64,000 nt of DNA from CAZDVQ01 sp964508975 (GTDB lineage: Bacteria; Bacteroidota; Bacteroidia; Chitinophagales; Saprospiraceae), in assembly GCA_964508975.1 (NCBI GenBank), contig CAZDVQ010000002.1, positions 163,824-227,823 on the forward strand. Direction: 5' to 3'. Below are positions 35,275 to 43,794 of the stretch, in pieces (within the stretch, counting starts at the first letter, position 1; each line of letters begins with the position of its first letter). The notes beneath the pieces are model-generated. The model was not told where the DNA came from. It was given only the letters and a program-made list of their open reading frames with translations, and made no database searches. A program made the position numbers and the translations under genes.

Positions 35275-37086
35275 ATGCGCGAACTACGCAACATTGCCAT
35301 CATTGCACACGTTGACCACGGCAAAACGTCTCTTGTAGACAAAATCCTTTATCAATCGCGCCTGTTTCGCGATAACCAAGAATTTGGCGAGTTAATACTT
35401 GACAACAACGACCTTGAGCGCGAACGCGGTATTACCATCCTCGCCAAGAACGTTTCGGTGAACTACAACGGCACCAAAATCAACATTATCGATACCCCTG
35501 GTCACGCCGACTTCGGTGGCGAGGTTGAGCGCGTGCTCAACATGGCCGATGGTGTATTGCTACTGGTTGACGCTTTTGAAGGCCCTATGCCTCAAACCCG
35601 CTTCGTGCTCCAGAAAGCACTTGGCCTAGGCAAAAAAGCCATCCTCGTGGTGAATAAGGTTGACAAACCGAACTGTGACCCAGAAGCCGCTTACGAAGAT
35701 GTATTTGAACTTTTCTTCAACCTTGACGCAAGCGAGGAACAATTGAACTTCCCAGTGGTGTACGGCTCTGCCAAACAAGGCTGGATGGGTCCTGATTTCA
35801 AGACCCCAACTGAAGATATTACCTACTTGTTGGATACTATCATGAAACATATCCCAGCCCCTGAGGTTGGTGTTGGTACAGTTCAATTGCAAGTTACCTC
35901 GCTCGACTACTCGAACTACACCGGCCGTTTGGCTATCGGTCGTTTGCTTCGTGGTACTTTGACCGAGAACATGCCGATTTCATTGGTAAAACGCGACGGT
36001 ACCGTGAAGAAAACGCGTATCAAGAAGTTGTTCACCTTTGAAGGTATGGGCAAACAAGAAGTTCAAAGCGTTGAAGCTGGCGACATCTGTGCTATCATGG
36101 GTATCGACGGATTTGAAATTGGCGATACCATTGCCGATTACGAGAACCCAGAAGCCCTTCCTGCCATCAATATCGACGAGCCAACCATGTCGATGTTGTT
36201 TACCATCAACAACTCGCCATTCTTCGGTAAAGAAGGTAAATTCGTTACCTCACGCCACATCCGCGAGCGTTTGGACAAAGAATTAGAGAAAAACTTGGCC
36301 CTCCGCGTGGAAAACACTGGGTCTGCCGATACATTCCTCGTTTACGGTCGTGGTATCCTCCACCTTTCTGTATTGTTGGAAACCATGCGTCGCGAAGGTT
36401 ACGAAGTACAAGTGGGCCAGCCCCGCGTTATCACCAAAGAAGTTGACGGCGTTAAACACGAGCCAATCGAGATTTTGACCGTTGACGTTCCAGATAACTA
36501 CTCGGGTAAAATTATCGAAGCCGTAAGCCAACGTAAAGGCGAAATGTTCTCGATGGTACCGAAAGGCGACATGGTGCGCCTGGAGTTTGAAATCCCTTCA
36601 CGTGGTTTGATCGGTTTGCGTAACCTGAGCTTGACCTTATCGGCTGGCGAGGCAATCATGTCGCACCGTTTCAAAGATTTTGAACCATGGAAAGGCCCAA
36701 TTCCTAGCCGTATCAACGGCGTGTTGATCTCTATGGAGAAAGGCATGGTTACGGGTTATGCCTTGGACAAATTGGCCGACCGCGGTTCGTTCTTGGTAGG
36801 TCCTGGCGACGAGGTATACGGTGGCCAAGTGATTGGTACCAATATCCGTCCCGACGATATGATCGTGAACTGTACCCGTGCTAAACAATTAACCAACTTC
36901 CGTGCAGCGGGCAAGGACGACAACGTGATGTTGACGCCTAAAACCGTGTTGAGCTTGGAAGAAGCCCTCGAATTCATCGACGAGGACGAATACGTAGAAC
37001 TCACCCCGGATTCAATCCGTATCCGCAAGATTTTGCTCGACGAGCACGATCGCAAGCGCTCTAAAAACGCTGCATACGCTGGTTAA
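35275..37086 (+). CDS. typA: Translational GTPase TypA/BipA
   Basis: A 603-residue ribosome-associated GTPase of the EF-G/LepA family, needed for 50S assembly and growth under stress or cold. Motifs: AHVDHGKT (11-18, G1), ERERGITI switch I region, DTPGHADF (G3) and NKVDK (G4). The C-terminal BipA-specific domain is complete (FKDFEPWKGPIPSR, GTNIRPDDMIVNCTRAKQLTNFRA in pieces). Codon use is strongly biased to the common codons, consistent with high expression. Monocistronic. Confidence 0.98.
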   Translation: MRELRNIAIIAHVDHGKTSLVDKILYQSRLFRDNQEFGELILDNNDLERERGITILAKNVSVNYNGTKINIIDTPGHADFGGEVERVLNMADGVLLLVDAFEGPMPQTRFVLQKALGLGKKAILVVNKVDKPNCDPEAAYEDVFELFFNLDASEEQLNFPVVYGSAKQGWMGPDFKTPTEDITYLLDTIMKHIPAPEVGVGTVQLQVTSLDYSNYTGRLAIGRLLRGTLTENMPISLVKRDGTVKKTRIKKLFTFEGMGKQEVQSVEAGDICAIMGIDGFEIGDTIADYENPEALPAINIDEPTMSMLFTINNSPFFGKEGKFVTSRHIRERLDKELEKNLALRVENTGSADTFLVYGRGILHLSVLLETMRREGYEVQVGQPRVITKEVDGVKHEPIEILTVDVPDNYSGKIIEAVSQRKGEMFSMVPKGDMVRLEFEIPSRGLIGLRNLSLTLSAGEAIMSHRFKDFEPWKGPIPSRINGVLISMEKGMVTGYALDKLADRGSFLVGPGDEVYGGQVIGTNIRPDDMIVNCTRAKQLTNFRAAGKDDNVMLTPKTVLSLEEALEFIDEDEYVELTPDSIRIRKILLDEHDRKRSKNAAYAG

Positions 37087-37137
37087 AATCATCAGAAAAG
37101 AGCTGTTTTTCGCCGGAAACTAAAGTCCAAACATGCT

Positions 37138-37620
37138 CTAAGCCAGTATATCAGCCAAGGTTTTTTCAATCAGGTCTGCTTCATAGCCCCGCTGCAAGGC
37201 ATAGCGAAACAATCGCTGCCGCAATTCAGCCGGGTGCATAGATGGAAGCAGGCCTGATTTTTTTTGTAGTAATTTGAGCAGGATGTCGCGGTAATCGCCC
37301 TCGTGTATCTCGTCGAGGGCCTTCTGGATGCAGTAGTCCGATATTTCTTTCTGCTTTAATTCCCGCACGATGCGTTGCCGCCCGCAATTGTCGAGGCGGT
37401 ATTTATCCGAGGTAAACGCCTTGGCGTAGCGCAGTTCGTTCACGTAATTTTCCTCGATGAGGCTCACCATAATCTGGTCCAGGTCGTCGCCGTAAACGCC
37501 CCATTCACGTAGTTTATCGCGTACTTCGGCTTGGCAACGCTCGCGTGTGGCACAGTAAAACTGTATTTTGGGCAGTGCTTGGCCAGGTGTAAAATTTTTC
37601 TTTTTCGGGCGGAATGCCAT
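37138..37620 (-). CDS. recX: Regulatory protein RecX
   Basis: About 160 residues from ATG at 37620 (MAFRPKKKN); an upstream in-frame start at 37686 would add an unlikely 22-residue extension. Three-helix RecX repeats are visible (ATRERCQAEVRDKLREWG; YVNELRYAKAFTSDKYRLDNCGRQRIVRELK in pieces; YEADLIEKTLADIL). RecX limits RecA filament growth. recA is not adjacent, as is usual in this phylum. Convergent with typA. Confidence 0.93.
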   Translation of the reverse strand: MAFRPKKKNFTPGQALPKIQFYCATRERCQAEVRDKLREWGVYGDDLDQIMVSLIEENYVNELRYAKAFTSDKYRLDNCGRQRIVRELKQKEISDYCIQKALDEIHEGDYRDILLKLLQKKSGLLPSMHPAELRQRLFRYALQRGYEADLIEKTLADILA

Positions 37621-37789
37621 GATGCTGTACTGGGTATATAGGTTTAGGGGCGAAAAAGTAAGTATTTTTTCCGGCAGGTCAAGCATTTCAGAGGTTAATA
37701 GGGTTCAATGGGTTCAAAATACGTGTTTTACCGTACAAGCAGGGGGCTGAATACTTCGTTTATTTGTCATACTAATAAACCCGAATACT

Positions 37790-38287
37790 ATGAAAAAGCT
37801 CCTGTTTTACCCCTTCTTCTTGGCCATGACCATCCTGTTCAGCGCTTGCCCGGTGGGCCTTGATTACCCCCTCGGCAGCCCCGGCAAAGAGCCCATCGAC
37901 CCAATGCTCATCGGCACCTGGACTTGTTCTAGCTCCGATGCAGAGGTCATAAAAGTAAGGATCGCGAAAAAAGATGATTTCAGTTACCAAGTAGAGGTAC
38001 TAGAGCGTGGCGAGATGTACGCACTAGAAACCGACAACTTAACCGGCTGGGTAACCGAGCTCGGTGGCAAAAAATTCTTCTACCTCAAGCCCGACAACGA
38101 GGAAAAATTTATGCATTACATGCTTAAAGAAATCAGCGCCCAGCGCATGGTCAGCTGCGACGTTTCGCTGCTCATAGGTGGTGTTGATGCTGTGGTCTCG
38201 CACGAGGCGCTCCGCAAAGAAGTAGCGGCATCCATGCGCAAGGAAGAATTTTGCAATGAAACGCTCGAATGGCGTAAGGTTGACTAG
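37790..38287 (+). CDS. Hypothetical lipoprotein
   Basis: A 165-residue protein with a lipoprotein signal ending at LFSAC (about Cys20). The mature part begins PVGLDYPLG and has an MLIGTWTCSSSDAEVIKV segment, loosely like a lipocalin-type opening. I do not recognise the family. It lies just outside the accessory island and is convergent with its last gene. Confidence 0.7.
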   Translation: MKKLLFYPFFLAMTILFSACPVGLDYPLGSPGKEPIDPMLIGTWTCSSSDAEVIKVRIAKKDDFSYQVEVLERGEMYALETDNLTGWVTELGGKKFFYLKPDNEEKFMHYMLKEISAQRMVSCDVSLLIGGVDAVVSHEALRKEVAASMRKEEFCNETLEWRKVD

Positions 38288-38315
38288 CCGATAGTGCATT
38301 TATTTTTTCTTTTTT

Positions 38316-38416
38316 GGGCGTTGCGGCCTACGGCCGCCGCTGTCCTCCGCGCTCGCTAGACGCTCGGTGCCTGACGGCACCAGCCGCTACGCGGCTGCCC
38401 TACGGCCAGCTAACGC
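38316..38416 (+). repeat. GC-rich structured intergenic repeat, copy 13 (end of module 1)
   Basis: Forward orientation, 17 bp past the stop of the FGE-like gene. Closing stem GCGTT/AACGC; first hairpin GCGGCC-TAC-GGCCGC; later hairpins GGTGCC-TGAC-GGCACC and AGCCGC-TAC-GCGGCT. Confidence 0.92.
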
Positions 38417-38432
38417 AAGGGCGGCAGGGCCC

Positions 38433-39377
38433 TCAACGCCCCGGATAATACCAGGTACCCACCACCCTGAAACCTAGCCACTTGGCTGGGCCATTGTAAT
38501 AATGGTTCAAACTAACCCTGGCAGAGTCGAGCGGGTGACACCAGCTACCACCCTTGGCTATACCCTCCGTGGCCGTCATCTCCGACACCGAGCCTACCGT
38601 GTGGCAAATGCCGAACGAGTTGCACACGCCCTGGGGGAAATATATCGGCTCGGGGTTCTTGTGGTGTTTTTGGGGCTCAAAAAGGAACAACAACGATTCG
38701 ATCGACATGCCAAATATTTTGCTGTCCTTGCTCATTTTTTTATGGTAGTTTGCACGGGCCGCGGTAGTATCAATACCGTAGGGGTGGCTTTCCAAGTTGT
38801 AGCCCCCGGAGCCGAACAATTCCCACTCCTCGATACTGGGTAAACGGAATATCATCACGGGCTTTAGCTTCATTCCCGGTTTTCTGCTAAGTTTGCCCGC
38901 CAGGTAGGACTCCACCCTGAAATCCTCGCGTTTCAGATCCTTCCTGAGCGCTTTTTTGCGCATCAAGTTGTGGTAGTTGAACTCGTCCGTGTAAAAGCTG
39001 CAATAAGCCAACGCTTGTTCATAGCTGATTCCCACGATGGGGTTTTTAGTGTAATTCCCAAAGTATATATCTTGGTTGCCTGCCATTACAGAAGTCCCAG
39101 CACGTTGTTCGTATTCAAAATCCTCCGTGTAAAAGATATAATAATCCGGGTGTGTATTTTTGAATACGTCGGAACTGTCTCCATACAGTTTTTTAATCCT
39201 GTAGGCATAAATCCTGTAAATCAGTGTTGATACTTCTTGGTTCCCTACGAACAAAGTATCGTTGACTGGAATCAAGCGTATATTCGAGCGTTTACCATAG
39301 GGCTCAACGTACAAAAATCTAGTACAACTGATAAATGAAAAACAAAAGAGTATTAGTATTAAAATTAATTTATTCAT
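38433..39377 (-). CDS. FGE-sulfatase-like (SUMF1/GldK-type) lipoprotein, candidate immunity protein of module 1
   Basis: A 314-residue protein with a lipoprotein signal (MNKLILILILFCFSFISC, Cys about 18). The C-terminal half is a formylglycine-generating-enzyme-type domain (RLPSIEEWELFG, NSFGICHTVGSVSEMT, AKGGSWCHP, WLGFRVVGTWY). FGE needs two active cysteines; here only the one in GGSWCH is evident and the second position is Ser, so catalysis is doubtful. It starts 8 bp after the upstream effector gene. The envelope location and tight linkage suggest immunity to that effector; this is inference. A second copy of its C-terminus survives as a fragment at 45073. Confidence 0.82.
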   Translation of the reverse strand: MNKLILILILFCFSFISCTRFLYVEPYGKRSNIRLIPVNDTLFVGNQEVSTLIYRIYAYRIKKLYGDSSDVFKNTHPDYYIFYTEDFEYEQRAGTSVMAGNQDIYFGNYTKNPIVGISYEQALAYCSFYTDEFNYHNLMRKKALRKDLKREDFRVESYLAGKLSRKPGMKLKPVMIFRLPSIEEWELFGSGGYNLESHPYGIDTTAARANYHKKMSKDSKIFGMSIESLLFLFEPQKHHKNPEPIYFPQGVCNSFGICHTVGSVSEMTATEGIAKGGSWCHPLDSARVSLNHYYNGPAKWLGFRVVGTWYYPGR

Positions 39378-39385
39378 TGCCTTAA

Positions 39386-40579
39386 TTACAAAATTTGTTG
39401 CGGAAATGGGTCTATAATGATGGCACTAAAATGTATTAACCACCTTGAAGCCGTAGGGATTGGAAGCTCGGGATCTACCTTGAATTTAATTTCAATGGTA
39501 CCAAATCCATCTATCACGTCTTGAACACTGCAAAGCTGGGAAAGCGGTATAGACCCTGTAACCAACATGGTGCTGTTCGGCGGCCCTACAATCTGGTTAA
39601 CTACTGGGTTTAACGCTTGAATTAGGCCATTTATGGTTAGCTGGTCAGGGTTTCCACTGGCATCAAACTGATAGCTCAGGTAAGAATTATCAATAATGGT
39701 TTGGATTGAGTTCAATGTTTCGTATTTCAACAAATTTACATTGAATGTCTCGTTAGTATAATTACATCTTAGTGGTTTTAACGCACTTAAAAATGAAGAT
39801 ACTACTATTTGCACTGGTACAATCTGGTTGTCTTGCTTAATAATCCAATCCAAACCCACAGGTAAATTAACCGCAACGGTATTGAAGTTAGATGAAGGTG
39901 TATTTGCATGTATTATGTTGAAATCTGTTTTTCCCAACTTGATGTAATTATCTGGATTCAACCCTGATCCTGTTACCCCTGACGTACTTTGTATTTTTTC
40001 AAAGAACCTAAACCAGCTTTTATTGTGGTGTTGATTCCACAAATTTGAGGCCTCGGCGTTTAATACAACAAGGTTTGATTCCTGGGTATTAGCCGAATTT
40101 GCCAACAAACTTGTATATAAACTCAAAAGGGGTAGCCTAATGTTTGTATGCCATGCTTCTGCCGCTTCTGCAATTTTACTGCACTTAATTACCAAGGGCG
40201 ACATAGCAAAGCCCTCAATGCTCAGCCCTCCCAAATAGACCCTGCCCGCCACGTTAAGGGTGGATAGGGTACCGCTTGCGGCAGGATCAAGGTGCAGCAA
40301 CTTGTCGGTATCGTTTAACACGATGCCTAGGCCATCGGTGTTACCATCGCTCCAGAACAGCAGGTGCCCTGGTCTGCGGCGCGAAACATCGGTATAGGTG
40401 TCGAGGTTTTGGGCTAGGCTAGCCCAGAGGCTATCCACGTCCTCGACCCCGCTAAATAGCCGTTCCACGGCCTCGATAAAGCGGTAGCGTACTTCAAGTT
40501 GGCTCGCCGGTATAGCCTGGTTCGCGAAGCGTTTCAGGTACGAGGCTGCGTAGTTGGGTATATTTAGTGTTGTTGACAT
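39386..40579 (-). CDS. Candidate effector 1: constant N-terminus plus unknown C-terminal domain
   Basis: A 397-residue protein with no signal peptide. Residues 1-118 (MSTTLNIPNYAASYLKRF to GRVYLGG) are nearly identical to those of the protein at 41811-43571, with two substitutions (Ser77Asn and Asp82Glu). After Gly118 the sequences are unrelated. The C-terminal 279 residues (starting LSIEGFAMSP, ending DPFPQQIL) match no family I know. A constant leader with a swapped C-terminal domain, followed by an exported partner gene, is the hallmark of polymorphic toxins and secreted effectors. The delivery route is unknown. The ATG lies 26 bp downstream of a TATATTTG promoter element. Confidence 0.8.
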   Translation of the reverse strand: MSTTLNIPNYAASYLKRFANQAIPASQLEVRYRFIEAVERLFSGVEDVDSLWASLAQNLDTYTDVSRRRPGHLLFWSDGNTDGLGIVLNDTDKLLHLDPAASGTLSTLNVAGRVYLGGLSIEGFAMSPLVIKCSKIAEAAEAWHTNIRLPLLSLYTSLLANSANTQESNLVVLNAEASNLWNQHHNKSWFRFFEKIQSTSGVTGSGLNPDNYIKLGKTDFNIIHANTPSSNFNTVAVNLPVGLDWIIKQDNQIVPVQIVVSSFLSALKPLRCNYTNETFNVNLLKYETLNSIQTIIDNSYLSYQFDASGNPDQLTINGLIQALNPVVNQIVGPPNSTMLVTGSIPLSQLCSVQDVIDGFGTIEIKFKVDPELPIPTASRWLIHFSAIIIDPFPQQIL

Positions 40580-40604
40580 TTTACACTCAATACTTTAACG
40601 TGTA

Positions 40605-40612
40605 CAAATATA
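40605..40612 (-). promoter_or_regulatory. Module promoter, copy 1 (TATATTTG)
   Basis: Reads TATATTTG on the minus strand. The 30 bp from it to just before the start codon (CACTCAATACTTTAACG on the plus strand and flanks) recur at all four modules. Confidence 0.75.
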
Positions 40613-40660
40613 AGGTTAAATCATCTATGTACTAGACTGACTTCTTTTATTGTTTTTTTG

Positions 40661-40793
40661 GGGCGCATCCCTCGCGAGTAGGGGCGTATCGTGGTACGCC
40701 CCTACTCGCGAGGGTCGCTCCCCGCCGGGCTCGCTAAACGCTCGGTGCTACGCACCTGCGGCTTGCAGCCGCAGCCATCTGGGCAGCTTGCGC
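40661..40793 (+). repeat. GC-rich structured intergenic repeat, copy 14 (end of module 2), with nested palindrome
   Basis: Forward orientation, 22 bp past the stop of the module 2 partner gene. Closing stem GCGCA/TGCGC. The first hairpin is a near-perfect stem of more than 20 bp that includes the palindrome GTAGGGGCGTA/TACGCCCCTAC. No difference from copy 15 is seen across 133 bp. Confidence 0.95.
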
Positions 40794-40815
40794 GGGGGCT
40801 TGTACTAGATAACTA

Positions 40816-41814
40816 TCAATCGTGACCATAGTAGGTAAATTCTTCGGTTATGTACTTGTTATTAGGATACATTTCTTTAAATTCTTCGTAGCTGAATTGA
40901 TAGTTGCCTCTAATTTCAACCTTTTCGAAATTAGGCATATCCTCTAGCACATCGAATACCTTTTTCCAATCATCTAGTGGTAGCCTGTTGGATGCGATGC
41001 TTAGCATTTTCAAATTAGTCAGCCTTTTGAGGTTTTTGTCCCAATCTTTTTGCTCCAAATCTGAACTGACCAGCTCGTAAATTTCGAGGCCGTTTATACC
41101 TTTCGGGCAAAATGTGAGTGTTTCCGGCAAAGGTTGACACGATGACAGATACTTTAAATATTTAAATTTTTTGACAAATTTGAGCGATCTGTAATCTTGG
41201 TTTCTCCATGGGCGGAGCGTCAAGTAAACGAGGTTGGAGAACCTATTAAACCGATGCATTTTATATAGTGGTTGGTCAGAATAGGGTGTGCTTAATATTA
41301 TTATTTTCCTGGCTGTAGATTTGCCAAGTTTGGGGCATACACGTCTTTTCTTGGGTTCACCATAAGCCTCGGCGATATCTAGCTCAACTAATAATTTTTG
41401 GTTTCTCAAGTAGTTCCCCATATCCGCAAACGAGATTGTCTGAAACCTTATGAAATTAATTTCGTTGACTTCAATTTTGTCCTTGATAAAATTAGGCAAA
41501 CCGTCCCTGCCTTCGGAAGCGAAAAAAAACGTGTAGTTTCGAGTAAAAGAGGTATCGGGATAGTCTGAATAACACCAATCTGTAAAAGACATTGATAGTT
41601 CTTCATCTTCTCCCTTACACCAAGATAACTGGTGAAGTAGGTAAATAGCATTATTTTGACGAAGCGAATTCAGGCTATCTACCTCTTGAGTCATATATCT
41701 GCTATATTGCTTAATTGTATTGTTGTAAAACTCGTAGTTATATCGCCCCCACCACTGGGCTTTTAGTTGGTATTGACTACAAATGCAGACAACTAAGATT
41801 AGTAAATATTTCAT
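40816..41814 (-). CDS. Exported LRR-like protein, candidate immunity protein of module 2
   Basis: About 332 residues from ATG at 41814, with a signal peptide (MKYLLILVVCICSQYQLKAQ). The ATG shares an ATGA with the stop of the metalloprotease effector gene, so translation is coupled; the longer upstream frame is therefore not used. The second half has irregular leucine-rich repeats (LTNLKMLSIASNRLPLDDWKK, FEKVEIRGNYQFSYEEFKEMYP). It is a clear paralogue of the orphan at 43795-44781, sharing MGNYLRNQ/IGNYLKNQ, LYKMHR and FSYEEFKEMYP. Tight coupling and envelope targeting suggest immunity against a protease acting outside the cytoplasm. Confidence 0.8.
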   Translation of the reverse strand: MKYLLILVVCICSQYQLKAQWWGRYNYEFYNNTIKQYSRYMTQEVDSLNSLRQNNAIYLLHQLSWCKGEDEELSMSFTDWCYSDYPDTSFTRNYTFFFASEGRDGLPNFIKDKIEVNEINFIRFQTISFADMGNYLRNQKLLVELDIAEAYGEPKKRRVCPKLGKSTARKIIILSTPYSDQPLYKMHRFNRFSNLVYLTLRPWRNQDYRSLKFVKKFKYLKYLSSCQPLPETLTFCPKGINGLEIYELVSSDLEQKDWDKNLKRLTNLKMLSIASNRLPLDDWKKVFDVLEDMPNFEKVEIRGNYQFSYEEFKEMYPNNKYITEEFTYYGHD

Positions 41815-43571
41815 TCTGAATGCCAGTTTGTGTGAATAAATATTCTTGCGGCCCATAAGGGGAGATATGCTTTCGACGCAAAAGGGTTCTTATTTCCTGG
41901 CTTGAAGTCTGCTTCGTCTAATTTCCATTCCTTTAAATCACAATACAGACTCCTACCTGAACTAGATTGCTGAGGAAAGAATACCTTCAGACTTGTATAA
42001 CTATCATACTTTTTATTCATGTACTTATACTTTCCACTACCACCTTTGTATATTTTCAGCCAATGTTTCCGGTTAACGAAGTCAATCTTAGTTTGCCCAG
42101 GTATCTGGTTTCTTATTATTCCGTTTTTCCAAGCATCATAGCACTCTAGTTCCACGTCAGTATCCACCTGATCTTGGTTGTAAATGTCCGCCCCCCTGTA
42201 ATCAATATGAATACCGTCAAGATAATTTAGTTCCACATCGTTAATCCAGAAGTCTATCCTAACATGCTGGTTATCAATCCTGTCGCTAAATACCGTTTCT
42301 AGTTGGTAAGTTGTCAAATCCGTTGTGGCACCTGGTAGCGGGCTCGAATAAAGGTTGGTTTGGTAATCATAATCGGGCTCCAGCTCCATTTGTTTAGGCC
42401 AAGTAACTATTGGCACATTTGAACGATGAGGCTCAAATATAGGGTTAATAGTATTCGGGGGTGAAGTTATCGGGAGTTGATTTTCAAAGCTACTCCCATT
42501 GGAATCTAAGCTATAATTAGATAATAGCCTAGCTTCACCCGTTGCATTGAACTCTAAGCCAGACAGCTTAGGATACTCGATACACTCCAGGTAACGGTCT
42601 TGCAAACCACACAGGTGCCCAAACTCGTGGGCAGCTTCGGCGGCATTGTTCCCAACGTTCATGAACCCGTACCCTTCAGTGATGTCCACAAATGATACAC
42701 GATATGGAGCGTTCTTCTTGGGGCTGGTATCGCCAACATCGATGAAGGTGGCTGGGAATCTGTTGCTTAACTTGGTTAAATCTTGGGGACGTAAACTCAA
42801 ATTTATATTTTGATCTTGTACCGCAAAGATACACTCATTCAAGCCTCCTGCGGCTTCAATGTCAGCGATGAACTGGTCAACATTGTTCCGGTTTAGGAGA
42901 TAGGGGTTCACGTTCGGGTCCGATACAAAAGGATTTAGGCTAGTAGTAGGGCTATATACTTTAACGGGTACACCGGTAGAAGGTACAACTTGAGTGCTCC
43001 AGAAGTCATGCACATTTGTTGCAAAATCTATTACGTAAGAATTTATATCAAAGTTGGACGTTGTCCCCAATTGATTAAAAATCAATAAACCTGACAATTG
43101 ACCCGTATTGGGGTCTGCAGATATTCGTTTGCGGCCGTGGGTTTTACCTGTCTTGTAAGGGATTATGGGCAAAGGTGCATCGGCACCAGTGTTGTCAGCC
43201 AGTACCTTCACGTCCACCCCACCCAAATAGACCCTACCCGCCACGTTAAGGGTGGATAGGGTACCGCTTGCGGCAGGGTCAAGGTGCAGCAACTTGTCGG
43301 TATCGTTCAGCACGATGCCCAGTCCCTCGGTGTTACCGTCGTTCCAGAACAGCAGGTGCCCTGGTCTGCGGCGCGAAACATCGGTATAGGTGTCGAGGTT
43401 TTGGGCTAGGCTAGCCCAGAGGCTATCCACGTCCTCGACCCCGCTAAATAGCCGTTCCACGGCCTCGATAAAGCGGTAGCGTACTTCAAGTTGGCTCGCC
43501 GGTATAGCCTGGTTCGCGAAGCGTTTCAGGTACGAGGCTGCGTAGTTGGGTATATTTAGTGTTGTTGACAT
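41811..43571 (-). CDS. Candidate effector 2: constant N-terminus plus metzincin-like metalloprotease
   Basis: A 586-residue protein with the same first 118 residues as candidate effector 1, then an unrelated C-terminus. A zinc-protease motif HEFGHLCGLQD (HExxHxxGxxD, His315, Glu316, His319, Asp325) lies in the variable part and fits a metzincin-type site with Asp as third ligand; the usual Met-turn was not seen. The rest (about 330-586) is beta-rich and unassigned. There is no signal peptide, so export must use the leader or another system. Stop and next start overlap (ATGA). Confidence 0.85.
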   Translation of the reverse strand: MSTTLNIPNYAASYLKRFANQAIPASQLEVRYRFIEAVERLFSGVEDVDSLWASLAQNLDTYTDVSRRRPGHLLFWNDGNTEGLGIVLNDTDKLLHLDPAASGTLSTLNVAGRVYLGGVDVKVLADNTGADAPLPIIPYKTGKTHGRKRISADPNTGQLSGLLIFNQLGTTSNFDINSYVIDFATNVHDFWSTQVVPSTGVPVKVYSPTTSLNPFVSDPNVNPYLLNRNNVDQFIADIEAAGGLNECIFAVQDQNINLSLRPQDLTKLSNRFPATFIDVGDTSPKKNAPYRVSFVDITEGYGFMNVGNNAAEAAHEFGHLCGLQDRYLECIEYPKLSGLEFNATGEARLLSNYSLDSNGSSFENQLPITSPPNTINPIFEPHRSNVPIVTWPKQMELEPDYDYQTNLYSSPLPGATTDLTTYQLETVFSDRIDNQHVRIDFWINDVELNYLDGIHIDYRGADIYNQDQVDTDVELECYDAWKNGIIRNQIPGQTKIDFVNRKHWLKIYKGGSGKYKYMNKKYDSYTSLKVFFPQQSSSGRSLYCDLKEWKLDEADFKPGNKNPFASKAYLPLWAARIFIHTNWHSE

Positions 43572-43596
43572 TTTACACTCAATACTTTAACGTGTA

Positions 43597-43604
43597 CAAA
43601 TATA
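43597..43604 (-). promoter_or_regulatory. Module promoter, copy 2 (TATATTTG)
   Basis: Identical to copy 1 together with its 5' leader and about 60 bp upstream. Confidence 0.75.
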
Positions 43605-43652
43605 AGGTTAAATCATCTATGTACTAGACTGACTTCTTTTATTGTTTTTTTG

Positions 43653-43785
43653 GGGCGCATCCCTCGCGAGTAGGGGCGTATCGTGGTACGCCCCTACTCG
43701 CGAGGGTCGCTCCCCGCCGGGCTCGCTAAACGCTCGGTGCTACGCACCTGCGGCTTGCAGCCGCAGCCATCTGGGCAGCTTGCGC
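43653..43785 (+). repeat. GC-rich structured intergenic repeat, copy 15 (end of module 3), with nested palindrome
   Basis: Forward orientation, 9 bp past the stop of the orphan LRR-like gene. Offset from copy 14 by exactly 2,992 bp with no indel; closing stem GCGCA/TGCGC. Confidence 0.95.
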
Positions 43786-43794
43786 GGGGGGGTA

